The position numbers were made by a program, and so were the translations under genes. A DNA stretch of 23,601 nt from Victivallales bacterium (GTDB lineage: Bacteria; Verrucomicrobiota; Lentisphaeria; Oligosphaerales; Lenti-02), in the NCBI GenBank assembly GCA_018648945.1, contig JABGQJ010000026.1:1-23601 (forward strand), in the 5' to 3' direction. The notes under the pieces are model-generated. The model was not told the DNA's origin, searched no databases, and saw only the letters and a list, made by a program, of their open reading frames with translations. Shown here piece after piece: positions 5,543 to 13,991 of the stretch; the stretch's first letter is position 1, and each line of letters opens with the position of its first letter.

Positions 5543-8305
5543 TTGAATGTAATCTGTCCCATCTGCAGTTCGGTGGTGCCCCTGCCCGAGACGCAACGTG
5601 GTCGGCCCTTCGTATGCGCCCACTGTCGGCGCCGGGTCGAGACGCCTCCTCCCCCTCTGTCGGCGGCGCTCACGCTGGGGGACTTTGTGATTGGGGACGA
5701 GATTGCGAAGAGTGACTCGGGGCCGCTCTACCGGGCGCATCAGACGAGTCTCGGACGCGATGTGGCCCTGAAGATCCTCTCCCCGGGGCGCGGCGCGGAC
5801 GATACGTTGATCCGCCATTTTGTGTCCGAGGCCCGGCGGCTGGCCAGCATGGGGCATCCGGTGTTCGTGCATATGTACGCGATCGGCGAGGAAGGTGGCC
5901 TCTATTTCCGCAGTACGGAATTCGTCGATGGGGAGAGTGTGGCCGCGCGGCTGGCACGCTGTGGCGCCATGTCTCCCAGGGAGGTGGTGGCCTGTGGCAG
6001 TGCACTGGCTCCTGCCTTGCAGGCGGCGTGGGACCAGTGCCAGTTGCTGGCCGATGGACTCAGCCCCCGGGATGTCCTGCTCACGGACACGTTTGCCCGG
6101 CTGATCCATGCTGGTGATCCCCTGCCCGAGGTGGGCGAGTCAGGAGCGACAGGGAATTCCCGGCTGACCGGATTGGTCGCCCCGGAGATGGTTCTGGGGG
6201 GGAAGTGCGATGTGAGAGCGTCCCTCTATGCGCTTGGCGTGCTGCTCTTCCGGATGGCGACTGGCGAAGCCCCTTTTGCGGGCGCGGACCGCCCGGCGGA
6301 CTCGGCGGACTTCCTCTACCGCCAGGCTCCCTCGCCGCGGGATATGATCCCCGACTTCCCCGAGGACGCGGCCGTCGCGATCCAACGTCTCTTGCTGCGT
6401 GAGCCGGATGATCGGTTCGCGTGCGGCGCGGACGTGGTTGCCGCTCTCGGAGCCAGCCAGGAAACCCCCGTGGCAGTGGTTGGGGCGGACAATGACATGG
6501 AGGGTGCCGAGAAGTGGCGTTGCCCGGCATGCCAGGTGCTGAACTCGGTTAAGGGGAAGTACTGCCGGGGTTGCGGTGCCTATGGCATGGAGCCATGCCC
6601 TTCCTGCGGGGAAGGCGTGCATCTGGGCACCACCTTCTGTTCGCTCTGCGGGGCCAATCTCCAGGCCAACCGGCAAGCGCTTCGGGAGCATGGGGAGCAG
6701 TTGCTCAAGAAGCTGAGAAGTTGCCTGGCGAGCAGCGATTGGGGCCGCACCCAGAAGACCCTGAAGGAATATGCGTCGCTGGACACCTCCTCGATGCCCG
6801 ACGAGCTGGTCCGTGCCTTCGAGGGTGAGCAGCGCAATGCGGTCAAGGCAGCGGAGGAGGAGGCCCGGCAGGCTGAAGAGCGTCTGGATATGGCGGCTTT
6901 CGAGGCGACCGTGCAACTGCTTCTGGAGATTGGCGGCTCCGGAGATCTTCCCCAGAAGTTGGAGGCCGAGCAGGCCCGGCTGGCGGATGGTATCTATCAA
7001 GCGAACACGGCCTACCAAACGCGGTGCTTCGACCGCTCGCGACTGATCATCGAGGGACTGCGCCCGTGGACGGGGGCAATCCTCGGCGAACGGCGCGCGC
7101 AACTGCTGCAGGACAGCCGCAAACGGCTGGCCGAACGCAAGGCGGCCATGCAGCGGGCTCAGGATCTGCTTGCCGACCCCGAGGCCCGGACTGATGCGTT
7201 GCAGGTGCGCGGGGAGCTTGCTGGGTTCCGCCTCTCCAAGAAGCTCCTGGTTGTCGCCCCATCCCCCGTCGATGTGGCGGCCGAGACCGCGATGGCGGCG
7301 GTGATGACTACCATCGAGCGGAACATCACTACCACAATTCAGGCCTTGCTGCGCAACGACTATTGGGATTCTGTGGCGGATCTCCTGGAGCGCACGGGCG
7401 ACGACAACATCCACGGTGGAATCGTCTCGCGACGCACTCTGAGCGCCTGCGTGGAGAACGAGGTGGATGGCCGGTTCATGTTCGCGCGTGAGCTTGAGGA
7501 ACAAGGCGCGCACAATGAGGCGCGCGTGGCTTGGCAGCATGTTCTCGATGTGCCGGGGCTCTTTCTCGCCGATCATGTTCGCCGGGAAGCATTGGCGTTC
7601 GAGCAACGCTTGGAGAGGAAGCTGGTGGAGGAACGCCGCACGCAGATCAAGGGGCATGTCTCCGCCGTGTTCTTCATCTGGTGCCTAGCCTTTGCGCTTA
7701 GCGGCGTCAATGGCATTGCCACTTGGTACGAGGGACTGCTGGACGCCAGTACCGTGATGCATAGCTTTGCTCCCCTCACGGCGTACCTGGCGGCGATTCT
7801 GGTCGTGGGCTTCCTGCTGCGTTCGCGTCGGGTCATGGGCGGCGGGGACCATGTGTCCGGTCGCCAGGCCCCCTTGTTCTTCCTGGGGATCGGGGCCCTC
7901 TGGATTGTCTCCCCGCTCTCGTGGATTGTGCTTGAACTGAACACGATGGTCTGCAACCGCATCCTGGATGTGGGGTCGGATCTGGACTGGGTTGGTCCCG
8001 TTGTGGCGGGCACTCTGTGGCTTGCGGCCGATCTCATGCGCTGCTGGCAGTACCCGGCTCTCCCAGGGGCAGTGGCCATGACCCTTTCCTGGCTTGGGGC
8101 AACCGCCTCGATGAGCTTCCTTCTCTCGGGGCGCAGCTTGTCGGACTCTGGGCTGGTTCTAGTGGTCAGTAGCATGCACTTCGTGCTTTTCGTCGCGGTT
8201 CATGTCGCCCATTATGTGCTGGTGCGTTCCCTCTCGAAGAATCGCCCCAAGGTCCGGTCCGCCTCTGGATCCCACCCGTCCCCCGATGAGGTGCAGGCAG
8301 CATAG
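5543..8305 (+). CDS. zinc-ribbon pseudokinase with multi-pass membrane C-terminus
   Basis: This is a 920-residue protein. It has an N-terminal four-Cys zinc ribbon (CPIC...CAHC, residues 5-28), a Ser/Thr kinase-fold domain (about 45-305), a double zinc ribbon (CPAC, CRGC, CPSC, CSLC, 327-369), an alpha-helical charged region with coiled-coil potential (about 378-700), and about six hydrophobic helices (about 705-895). Kinase landmarks kept are K77 in VALKIL, E96 in SEARRL, A214-P-E216 and R291. Lost are the glycine loop, the HRD Asp with its Lys and Asn (GLSPRDVLL, 172-180) and the DFG Asp. Phosphotransfer is therefore unlikely; a scaffolding or ligand-binding role is inferred. The start is TTG at 5543, just before the first zinc ribbon; the frame is closed upstream at 5468 and has no ATG or GTG between, with only a weak AGG upstream. 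A promoter lies at 5459-5487. The sulfatase gene follows after 88 bp. Confidence 0.85.
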   Translation: MNVICPICSSVVPLPETQRGRPFVCAHCRRRVETPPPPLSAALTLGDFVIGDEIAKSDSGPLYRAHQTSLGRDVALKILSPGRGADDTLIRHFVSEARRLASMGHPVFVHMYAIGEEGGLYFRSTEFVDGESVAARLARCGAMSPREVVACGSALAPALQAAWDQCQLLADGLSPRDVLLTDTFARLIHAGDPLPEVGESGATGNSRLTGLVAPEMVLGGKCDVRASLYALGVLLFRMATGEAPFAGADRPADSADFLYRQAPSPRDMIPDFPEDAAVAIQRLLLREPDDRFACGADVVAALGASQETPVAVVGADNDMEGAEKWRCPACQVLNSVKGKYCRGCGAYGMEPCPSCGEGVHLGTTFCSLCGANLQANRQALREHGEQLLKKLRSCLASSDWGRTQKTLKEYASLDTSSMPDELVRAFEGEQRNAVKAAEEEARQAEERLDMAAFEATVQLLLEIGGSGDLPQKLEAEQARLADGIYQANTAYQTRCFDRSRLIIEGLRPWTGAILGERRAQLLQDSRKRLAERKAAMQRAQDLLADPEARTDALQVRGELAGFRLSKKLLVVAPSPVDVAAETAMAAVMTTIERNITTTIQALLRNDYWDSVADLLERTGDDNIHGGIVSRRTLSACVENEVDGRFMFARELEEQGAHNEARVAWQHVLDVPGLFLADHVRREALAFEQRLERKLVEERRTQIKGHVSAVFFIWCLAFALSGVNGIATWYEGLLDASTVMHSFAPLTAYLAAILVVGFLLRSRRVMGGGDHVSGRQAPLFFLGIGALWIVSPLSWIVLELNTMVCNRILDVGSDLDWVGPVVAGTLWLAADLMRCWQYPALPGAVAMTLSWLGATASMSFLLSGRSLSDSGLVLVVSSMHFVLFVAVHVAHYVLVRSLSKNRPKVRSASGSHPSPDEVQAA

Positions 8306-8393
8306 TCGGCATCGCGCAGGCTCTCTTCTGCCTGTATAGTTGGCCATCGATGTCCTGTACCTTGGCCCGCGAGCCGACCCTGGGGGATGCTGC

Positions 8394-9935
8394 ATGAAAC
8401 GCCGCCCGAATGTACTCTGGCTGATGGCCGACCAGCACAACGCCGGCTGCATGGGTTGTGCCGACCACCCGGACGTGCAGACGCCGAACCTGGACCGGAT
8501 CGCCGCCCGGGGCGTGAGCTTCCGACGGGCCTTCGCCAACAACCCGATCTGTAGCCCGTCCCGGATCTGCTTCCTCACTGGGCAGTACATGCACACCCAT
8601 GGCATGTTCGGCAACGACCACTCCGACTGGCAGGGCCCGCAGCCCGATGGCCTTGCCAGCCTCTTCCGGCGCTACGGCTACCAGACTGGGCTCTTCGGCA
8701 AGTCCCACATGGTGCGCCGCTGGGATTCCGAGGGCTTCGAGCGGGTTCGCTACACGGACCTCTGCGATGCCACCCACGACGACCCACTCACCTGCCACTA
8801 CTTTGCCCACTTGGAGGAGAAGGGGCTGGCGGATTGGTATGAGGAGGGTAGTCCCAAACCCGGGCAGCACCACACCCTGGACGGCAGTGCTCCAGCCGGC
8901 CTGCCCTACGAGCACTCCATCGAGCGCTATACTGGCGACCAGACACTCCAGTTCCTCGACGAACGGGACGAAACACGCCCTTTCTTCGTCCATATGACCT
9001 TCCAGCGTCCGCATGCCCCCATTGCTCCCGCCCGCGATTACTTCGATATGTACGACCCCGCCGCGCTGACCTTGCCGGCCAGCGCCCATGACTATTTCGA
9101 GAGGCGTTTTGCCGGCAAACCCGAGTTCATGCGCCAGACCCTGGCCGATGGTTGCGGCTATCCTCTGGCGGATCCTGATGAGAACCGCCTGCGCCGCTGC
9201 CTGGCCAGTTACTATGCGCTGATCAGCTGTATCGACATGGAGATCGGGCGTGTCCTGAAGAAGCTGGCGGACGACGGGGAGTTGGAGAATACCATCGTCT
9301 TCTACACCGCCGACCACGGGGACTTCGCTGGCGAGCATGGCCTGTTCCACAAGAACTTCGGCCTCTACGACTCGATCTGCCGCATTCCCTTTCTACTCAG
9401 CTGGCCCGGTGGCCCGCGCGGCGTGACGAACGATGAACTGGTGGAGTCCGTCGATCTCTATCCCACCCTCTGCGAGCTTTGCGATGTGCCCCTGCCCGCA
9501 GGCCGCGACGGCTGTTCCCTCGTGCCCGTGGGCACTGGCGAGGCCCCCGGCAAAGAGGCAGTCTTCACTGAATGGGATTGGTGGCGGCTGAAGCGCAAGG
9601 TCTCAGCTATCCGCACCACCGACCACCGGCTGGTTTTCTATGGCGGCGACGAGGGCGGCGAGCTATACGACCATCGGACTGATCCCGGCGAAGTGACCAA
9701 TCTCTGGGACGATCCGGCGCATCTGGCGACCCGCCTCCAGCTGACCGAACAGCTCTTCGGCTTCACCCAGGGCTACCGGACCGAAACCGACTTCTCCTGG
9801 GACCGGCGCCTAGGCCAGGAGCAGCCCTACAGCGCCACCAAGCTCGTCCACAAGCAACGCCGGTATTGGAGCCGTCTGCAGGAGAGCTATCGCGAACCCC
9901 TCTCTTGGCCGCCGCCCGGCGAGTTTCCCTGCTGA
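8394..9935 (+). CDS. type I sulfatase (formylglycine-dependent)
   Basis: This 513-residue sulfatase of the alkaline-phosphatase superfamily hydrolyses sulfate esters, here probably of a sugar. The activation motif C53-S-P-S-R57, followed by LTG, is the anaerobic/aerobic Cys-type sequence converted to formylglycine. Other family residues visible are D13-Q14 (metal site; the usual first Asp of DDQ is Ala), K103 in FGKSH, H207 in RPH, D307-H308 in YTADHGD, and K320 in FHKN. No signal peptide is evident, suggesting cytoplasmic action or non-classical export. ATG 8394 is chosen because GGGGGA lies about eight bases upstream and MKRRPNVLWLMADQH is the typical family N-terminus. It follows the kinase-like gene by 88 bp. 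No maturase gene is adjacent; the radical SAM gene at 14065 does not resemble anSME. Substrate unknown. Confidence 0.93.
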   Translation: MKRRPNVLWLMADQHNAGCMGCADHPDVQTPNLDRIAARGVSFRRAFANNPICSPSRICFLTGQYMHTHGMFGNDHSDWQGPQPDGLASLFRRYGYQTGLFGKSHMVRRWDSEGFERVRYTDLCDATHDDPLTCHYFAHLEEKGLADWYEEGSPKPGQHHTLDGSAPAGLPYEHSIERYTGDQTLQFLDERDETRPFFVHMTFQRPHAPIAPARDYFDMYDPAALTLPASAHDYFERRFAGKPEFMRQTLADGCGYPLADPDENRLRRCLASYYALISCIDMEIGRVLKKLADDGELENTIVFYTADHGDFAGEHGLFHKNFGLYDSICRIPFLLSWPGGPRGVTNDELVESVDLYPTLCELCDVPLPAGRDGCSLVPVGTGEAPGKEAVFTEWDWWRLKRKVSAIRTTDHRLVFYGGDEGGELYDHRTDPGEVTNLWDDPAHLATRLQLTEQLFGFTQGYRTETDFSWDRRLGQEQPYSATKLVHKQRRYWSRLQESYREPLSWPPPGEFPC

Positions 9936-10057
9936 CTTTGGCGCCTTAGTGCTGGGTGCAGTTCCCACGTCCCCCCGCCTGAGGGGTCTTGCTCGGTGGC
10001 GTGGTGGGGGATGGGAACGGGAACCGGAGGAGACGCTCAAGACTACAGGCACAAACA

Positions 10058-10087
10058 AAACGCCCGTCTTGCGGAAGACGGGCGTTT
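10058..10087 (-). terminator. strong intrinsic terminator, probably bidirectional
   Basis: A perfect 13-bp stem, AAACGCCCGTCTT (10058-10070) with AAGACGGGCGTTT (10075-10087), closes a GCGG loop. Read on the minus strand the stem is followed by TTTTGTTTGTG, a U-rich tail, 27 bp after the stop of the secreted-protein gene at 10114. On the plus strand the tail is only TTTGGG, so termination of the sulfatase transcript (122 bp upstream) would be weaker. Confidence 0.9.
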
Positions 10088-10113
10088 GGGATCGACTCTG
10101 TGTGGGCGGGGGG

Positions 10114-11073
10114 CTACTCGGGCTGGAGGAGAGTGCGGTCGCCAGCCAAGGAGACGTACATCCAGTAGCCCTGGAGCAGTTCGGAATTGAAGTCGGCTAT
10201 GTCGCGCAGTTCGTAGCCATCGTCTACCCAGGTGATGATATCCTCGATCCCATCCGTGCTATCCAGGGCGGCAGGGAGACCGGAGCCCACCAGATTCCAG
10301 CCACGCTCAAGGCGGAGGAGGTCGTCATCCGGCGGCGTGCCGCTGATCGGGATGGCCTCGGTGAACTCGCTGACGAAGACCCACAGACCGGCGCGGGCGG
10401 GGGGAGCGGTGTTCATCTCGTAGCGGAGCGTGCCCGCATTCCAAGACCACACGGGGCTGTCGGAGGCGGCGACGAGGGAGGCGGCGGAATCGACCGTCGT
10501 GTCACAGGGGAGGGCGACCATATTCCAGCCTGCGGCCAAGGTGAGGTAGAACTCGAACCCATGGCTCTCAGCTTCCGCTTCCAGCAGATCGCTGACTCCG
10601 TCTTGGTCGGAATCAACCGTACCATCGGTGAAGTCGAGGCGACCGAAGCAAGCGAGTTCCCAGGCGTCGGGCAGGCCGTCTTCATCGGTGTCGCCGCCGA
10701 GGGCGAACTGGCAGTCGAAGCTGGCCCATTCGGACAGGTTTCCTGCGGCATCGCGAGCCCGGACACTCCAGGTGTAGTCGCCATCCGCCAGCCCTCGGTA
10801 CACAGCGTAGGGCGTGTCCAAGTCCTGGGATGGCAGGCCAGCCATCTCGAACTGGTAGCCTGCGACGCCGCTCAGCGCGTCCTGGGCCGTGGCCTCCAGA
10901 CGCAGGAAGGGCGAGATGAGCAAGGCACCGTCGGCAGGCTTCACTGCCTCCGGGGTGGTCGGTGGCGTCCGATCAACGGTGAACACACCACTCACGACCG
11001 TGATGGGCTCGGCGGGAAGGGCGAGCCCAATGAGACAGAGAGCGACAGCGGTGTAGACTGCGGAACGAAACAT
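10114..11073 (-). CDS. secreted protein with Ig/FnIII-like domain, calcium-binding DxDxDG repeats and GWN repeats
   Basis: This 319-residue protein has an N-terminal signal peptide (MFRSAVYTAVALCLIGLALPAE). Residues about 36-122 form an Ig- or fibronectin-III-like fold (DALSGVAGYQFEM ... YTWSVRARDAAGNLSEW). Two thrombospondin type 3-like calcium motifs follow (DTDEDGLPDAWE, 128-139; DSDQDGVSDLLE, 154-165). The C-terminal 140 residues hold two related units beginning AGWNMVALP (181) and RGWNLVGSG (257), each ending in a Gly-x-Trp-[VM]-[FY]-V strand. No catalytic motif and no PEP-CTERM or other sorting signal was seen at the end. It is probably exported and binds surface structures or glycans; function not established. 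ATG 11073 has GGAG seven bases upstream; a promoter lies at 11144-11172 and a strong terminator at 10058-10087, so this is a single-gene unit. Confidence 0.85.
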   Translation of the reverse strand: MFRSAVYTAVALCLIGLALPAEPITVVSGVFTVDRTPPTTPEAVKPADGALLISPFLRLEATAQDALSGVAGYQFEMAGLPSQDLDTPYAVYRGLADGDYTWSVRARDAAGNLSEWASFDCQFALGGDTDEDGLPDAWELACFGRLDFTDGTVDSDQDGVSDLLEAEAESHGFEFYLTLAAGWNMVALPCDTTVDSAASLVAASDSPVWSWNAGTLRYEMNTAPPARAGLWVFVSEFTEAIPISGTPPDDDLLRLERGWNLVGSGLPAALDSTDGIEDIITWVDDGYELRDIADFNSELLQGYWMYVSLAGDRTLLQPE

Positions 11074-11143
11074 ATGACTCTCCAGGCAGGAACCGGGCGA
11101 GGGAGGACAGTGGGACGGAAAGCTGAATCTCCAATTGACAACG

Positions 11144-11172
11144 AATGTACCTCGTGCGTAGGGGTATATCAA
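11144..11172 (-). promoter_or_regulatory. predicted sigma70-type promoter for the secreted-protein gene
   Basis: On the minus strand TTGATA (11172-11167) and TACATT (11149-11144) are 17 bases apart and match the consensus hexamers at 5/6 and 4/6. Transcription would start near 11137, leaving a leader of about 65 nt before the ATG at 11073. The adjacent inverted repeat at 11170-11191 touches the -35 element. Confidence 0.5.
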
Positions 11173-11191
11173 GTGGAAAGTCAACCACTTG
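11170..11191. promoter_or_regulatory. operator-like inverted repeat overlapping the -35 element
   Basis: CAAGTGG (11170-11176) and CCACTTG (11185-11191) are perfect 7-bp inverted arms separated by eight bases. The repeat overlaps the first bases of the predicted -35 hexamer of the minus-strand secreted-protein gene, so a bound dimeric regulator could block or recruit polymerase. No regulator gene is nearby. Confidence 0.4.
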
Positions 11192-11256
11192 CTAGCTGAT
11201 TTGCGGTCAAGCTGCTGGCGGCACGCTCCATGCCGTCGGTCCGGACGGGCGAGTCT

Positions 11257-11273
11257 TGGCGAGATGCTCGCCA
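11257..11273. repeat. 7-bp hairpin in the 366-bp divergent intergenic region
   Basis: TGGCGAG (11257-11263) and CTCGCCA (11267-11273) flank an ATG loop. This is the middle of the 366-bp gap 11074-11439, which otherwise holds the predicted minus-strand promoter, the 11170-11191 inverted repeat and the 11390-11407 palindrome. No gene was found in the gap. Confidence 0.4.
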
Positions 11274-11389
11274 GCTGGCGACCTGGATCTCTGGCTGATA
11301 TTCCCGTCCAGAACCGAAGAGCCTCGGGGTGGTGGGCCACTGCTCTCGTATCCTGGCTCGGCCCGGCTAGAGTAGGCTTGTGCTTGGAG

Positions 11390-11407
11390 ATCCCAGGTGC
11401 CTGGGAT
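11390..11407. promoter_or_regulatory. palindrome upstream of the GH4 gene
   Basis: ATCCCAGG (11390-11397) and CCTGGGAT (11400-11407) are perfect 8-bp arms around TG, giving an 18-bp operator-like palindrome ending 32 bp before the GH4 start. A TAGAGT element (11369-11374) lies upstream but has no convincing -35 partner. It may be a repressor site or a leader hairpin. Confidence 0.4.
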
Positions 11408-11439
11408 GACAATGGCATCCACCCATCGCGGAGACCACC

Positions 11440-12771
11440 ATGGCGAAGATTGTGTTCATTGGCGCTGGCAGCGGCTTCGGGGCTCGTTCGGTTCTCGATA
11501 TCATGTCCTTCCCCGAGTTGCGGGGGTGCGAGTTGGTGTTGGTGGATGTGAATCCCAGCCATCTCGGGCCGGTCGCGGAGTTCGCGAGGAAAGTGGTGGC
11601 GCACTATGACGCGCCAGCCACGATTCGCACCGCACCGGATTGGCGGGATGGCGTGCTGGACGGGGCGGACTATGTGATGACGTCCTTCGCCCAGGGCGGT
11701 CCTGCCTACAACGGGGTGCCCTACCACCACGAAATCTCGATCCCGGCCAAATACGGGATCCCGCAGTGCGTGGCGGACACGGCTGGGATCGGCGGCGTGG
11801 TCCGGACCATGCGGACGGCGCCCGAGTTGCTGGCCATTGGCAAGGATATGGAGGTCCGGTGCCCCGGCGCCTACATGCTCAATTATGTGAATCCCATGTC
11901 CATGCTCACCCGAATCCTGGCGCTGGCTTGCCCGAAGGTGAAGATGCTGGGGCTGTGCCACAATATCCAATACGGCATCCGCGATCTGGCCCGCTGGCTC
12001 GGCGTGAATCACAAGGAACTTCGTTACACCGCTGCTGGGATCAACCATATGGACTGGTTCCTGCGGGTCGAGTACCTGGATGGCCGCGACGCCTATCCCG
12101 ATCTGCTCAAGGCGGCGGAGAATCCCGATGTGTATCGGCAGCGCGGGGTTCAGTTCGAGCTTCTGCGCGAGTTTGGGTACTGGACTACCGAGTCGGCCAG
12201 GCATTGCTCGGAGTATCTGCCCTACTACCTGCCGCGCCCCGAGACGTGGGAGAAGCTGGGCATCATACCCCGGGTGACCAAGGCCGAGGTGGACACGACC
12301 GCGCCGCGCTGGGGAGAGGACTCGGACCTGCGGCAGCAGCTGGACGGGCGGAAGCCGATGCAGTTCGACCGGACCTTTGAGTATGGCATGCACATCATGC
12401 ATGCGTTGGAGACCGACTCGGTGTACCGCATGCATCTGAACGTGATCAACAACGGCGCGATCACGAACTTCCCGGACGACTACTGCGTGGAAGTCCGTTG
12501 TACGGTGGATCGCACCGGCGTCCACGCCGAGCAGGTGGGGCGCATGCCCTTGCAGTTGGCGGCCCTCTGCCGGGGCATGGCGGACATGCAGACATTGGCC
12601 AGTGATGCCGTGCTCGAGAAGGACCTGCGCAAGGCGCTCTGGGCCTGCCAACTCGATCCCGCGACCGCGGCCTGCGCGACGCCAGCGGACATCCGCAGCT
12701 GCTTCAACGAGCTTCTTGCCACCGACCGCCCCTGGCTGGAGGAGTTTTGGGGCCCGGACCTTTCGGTGTAG
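11440..12771 (+). CDS. GH4-family glycosidase (NAD+- and metal-dependent), alpha-galactosidase/glucosidase-like
   Basis: This 443-residue protein has GH4 hallmarks. An N-terminal Rossmann motif (IGAGSGFGARS, 7-17) binds NAD+; LNYVNPM (147-153) is the conserved Asn segment. C173-H174-N175 and GINHMDWF (200-207, including H203) match the metal-binding Cys and His of MelA/AglA enzymes. GH4 enzymes cleave by oxidation at C3 and elimination, usually in the cytoplasm on imported sugars; the CHN and INHMDW pattern resembles alpha-galactosidase/alpha-glucosidase members more than 6-phospho enzymes, but substrate is uncertain. It is a normal length for the family. ATG 11440 has GGAG about eight bases upstream. 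An 18-bp palindrome lies 32 bp upstream, and the GT4 gene begins 56 bp downstream, possibly as an operon. Confidence 0.9.
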   Translation: MAKIVFIGAGSGFGARSVLDIMSFPELRGCELVLVDVNPSHLGPVAEFARKVVAHYDAPATIRTAPDWRDGVLDGADYVMTSFAQGGPAYNGVPYHHEISIPAKYGIPQCVADTAGIGGVVRTMRTAPELLAIGKDMEVRCPGAYMLNYVNPMSMLTRILALACPKVKMLGLCHNIQYGIRDLARWLGVNHKELRYTAAGINHMDWFLRVEYLDGRDAYPDLLKAAENPDVYRQRGVQFELLREFGYWTTESARHCSEYLPYYLPRPETWEKLGIIPRVTKAEVDTTAPRWGEDSDLRQQLDGRKPMQFDRTFEYGMHIMHALETDSVYRMHLNVINNGAITNFPDDYCVEVRCTVDRTGVHAEQVGRMPLQLAALCRGMADMQTLASDAVLEKDLRKALWACQLDPATAACATPADIRSCFNELLATDRPWLEEFWGPDLSV

Positions 12772-12827
12772 AATCCCACATTGCCCACACGATTCCCAGT
12801 TTTCTCGCCGACGGAGACACGTTCGCC

Positions 12828-13991
12828 ATGCCCGACGCTTTGCGCACCTGCCATGTGATTACCCGGATGATCGTGGGGGGGGCTCAGGAGAACACCCTCC
12901 TGACCTGTCGCGATCATCTGGAAAAGGGGCATGAGGTGGTGTTGGTCACCGGGCCCACGGCTGGGCCGGAGGGGAAATTGCTGCAGAAGCAACCGCTGCC
13001 GGGGCTGGAGGTGGTGGAAATCCCCGACCTGGTCCGGGAACTCCGTCCCCCGGCGGATTGGCGTGCCTATCGCGACCTGCGCCGGTTGTTCCGCGAACGG
13101 CAATTCGACGTGGTTCACACCCATGCGTCCAAGGCCGGGATTCTGGGGCGCTTGGCCGCGTGGCGGGAGAAGGTGCCAGCGGTGGTGCATACCGTGCACG
13201 GCCAAGCGTTCCATCCCTACCAGGCAGCCTGGCGCAATTGGCTGTATATCGCGGCCGAGCGCTATGCGGCCCGGCACTGTCACCGGATCTACGCAGTGGC
13301 GCAGGCGATGATCGATCAGTGCGTGGCCGCCAAGGTGGCACCCGCCGACAAATACAAGGTGGTCTATAGCGGCATGGATATGGCTGCGTTCTCGGGTGCG
13401 AAGCCGGAGGGCGAACTGCGCGAGAGCCTGGGGATTCCACCGGAGGCCCTGATCGTGGGCAAGGTGGCCCGGCTTTTCGAACTGAAGGGGCACGAGTATC
13501 TGCTTCAGGCGGCTCCGGCCATTGTGGCCCGCTTCCCGACTGTTCGCTTCCTGCTGGTAGGCGATGGCAACCTGCGCGGGGAATTGGAGGCGGAAATCGC
13601 ACGCTTGGGGTTGGCGGAGCACTTCATCTTCACTGGCCTGGTGCCGCCGGCCGATGTCTGCCGCTATACGGCGCTCATGCACGTCCTGGTCCATCTCTCG
13701 CTGCGCGAAGGGCTGCCCCGGACCGTCGTGCAGGCCTTGGCCAGTGGCGTCCCGGCGATTGGGTTCCCCCTCGATGGCACCCCGGAGGTGATCCTGAATG
13801 GCGAGACCGGCCTGCTCTGCCCCACCGGGGATGCGGTCGCAGTTGGCGAGGCGGTTTGCGACCTGCTTGCCGATCCCGAGCGTCGCCGGGCGATGGGAGC
13901 GGCCGGGCAGGAGTTGGTGCTCGAGCGCTTTTCCTGGCAGCGAATGGGGCAGGTGCTGGAGCAGGAATACCTGCGCCTCCTCGGTCGCTGA
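12828..13991 (+). CDS. GT4-family (GT-B fold) glycosyltransferase
   Basis: This 387-residue protein has the two Rossmann-like halves of GT-B transferases. The N-terminal half has the glycine-rich MIVGGAQENTLL (14-25) and VVHTHASKAGILGR (95-108). The C-terminal half has GKVARLFELKGHEYLL (211-226, with R215 and K220 for the donor phosphates), LLVGDGNLR (242-250) and the donor signature SLREGLPRTVVQALASGVPAIGF. The EX7E pair reads E294...Q302, so the second acid is Gln. Retaining transfer from a nucleotide sugar to a cell-surface glycan or lipid is the likely role; donor and acceptor are unknown. No membrane helix was seen. ATG 12828 is favoured over an upstream ATG at 12747, inside the GH4 gene, because the domain starts there and GGAG lies 11 bases upstream. 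Confidence 0.9.
   Translation: MPDALRTCHVITRMIVGGAQENTLLTCRDHLEKGHEVVLVTGPTAGPEGKLLQKQPLPGLEVVEIPDLVRELRPPADWRAYRDLRRLFRERQFDVVHTHASKAGILGRLAAWREKVPAVVHTVHGQAFHPYQAAWRNWLYIAAERYAARHCHRIYAVAQAMIDQCVAAKVAPADKYKVVYSGMDMAAFSGAKPEGELRESLGIPPEALIVGKVARLFELKGHEYLLQAAPAIVARFPTVRFLLVGDGNLRGELEAEIARLGLAEHFIFTGLVPPADVCRYTALMHVLVHLSLREGLPRTVVQALASGVPAIGFPLDGTPEVILNGETGLLCPTGDAVAVGEAVCDLLADPERRRAMGAAGQELVLERFSWQRMGQVLEQEYLRLLGR

Noticed and set aside
5452..5715. 87-codon plus-strand open frame over the start of the kinase-like gene
   Set aside because: It lies in another frame across the promoter and the first zinc ribbon; no ribosome site or family-like sequence.
11074..12651. Upstream extension of the secreted-protein frame to 12651 (845 codons in total)
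   Set aside because: A signal peptide and GGAG place the start at 11073; the extension is antisense to the GH4 gene and crosses the predicted promoter.
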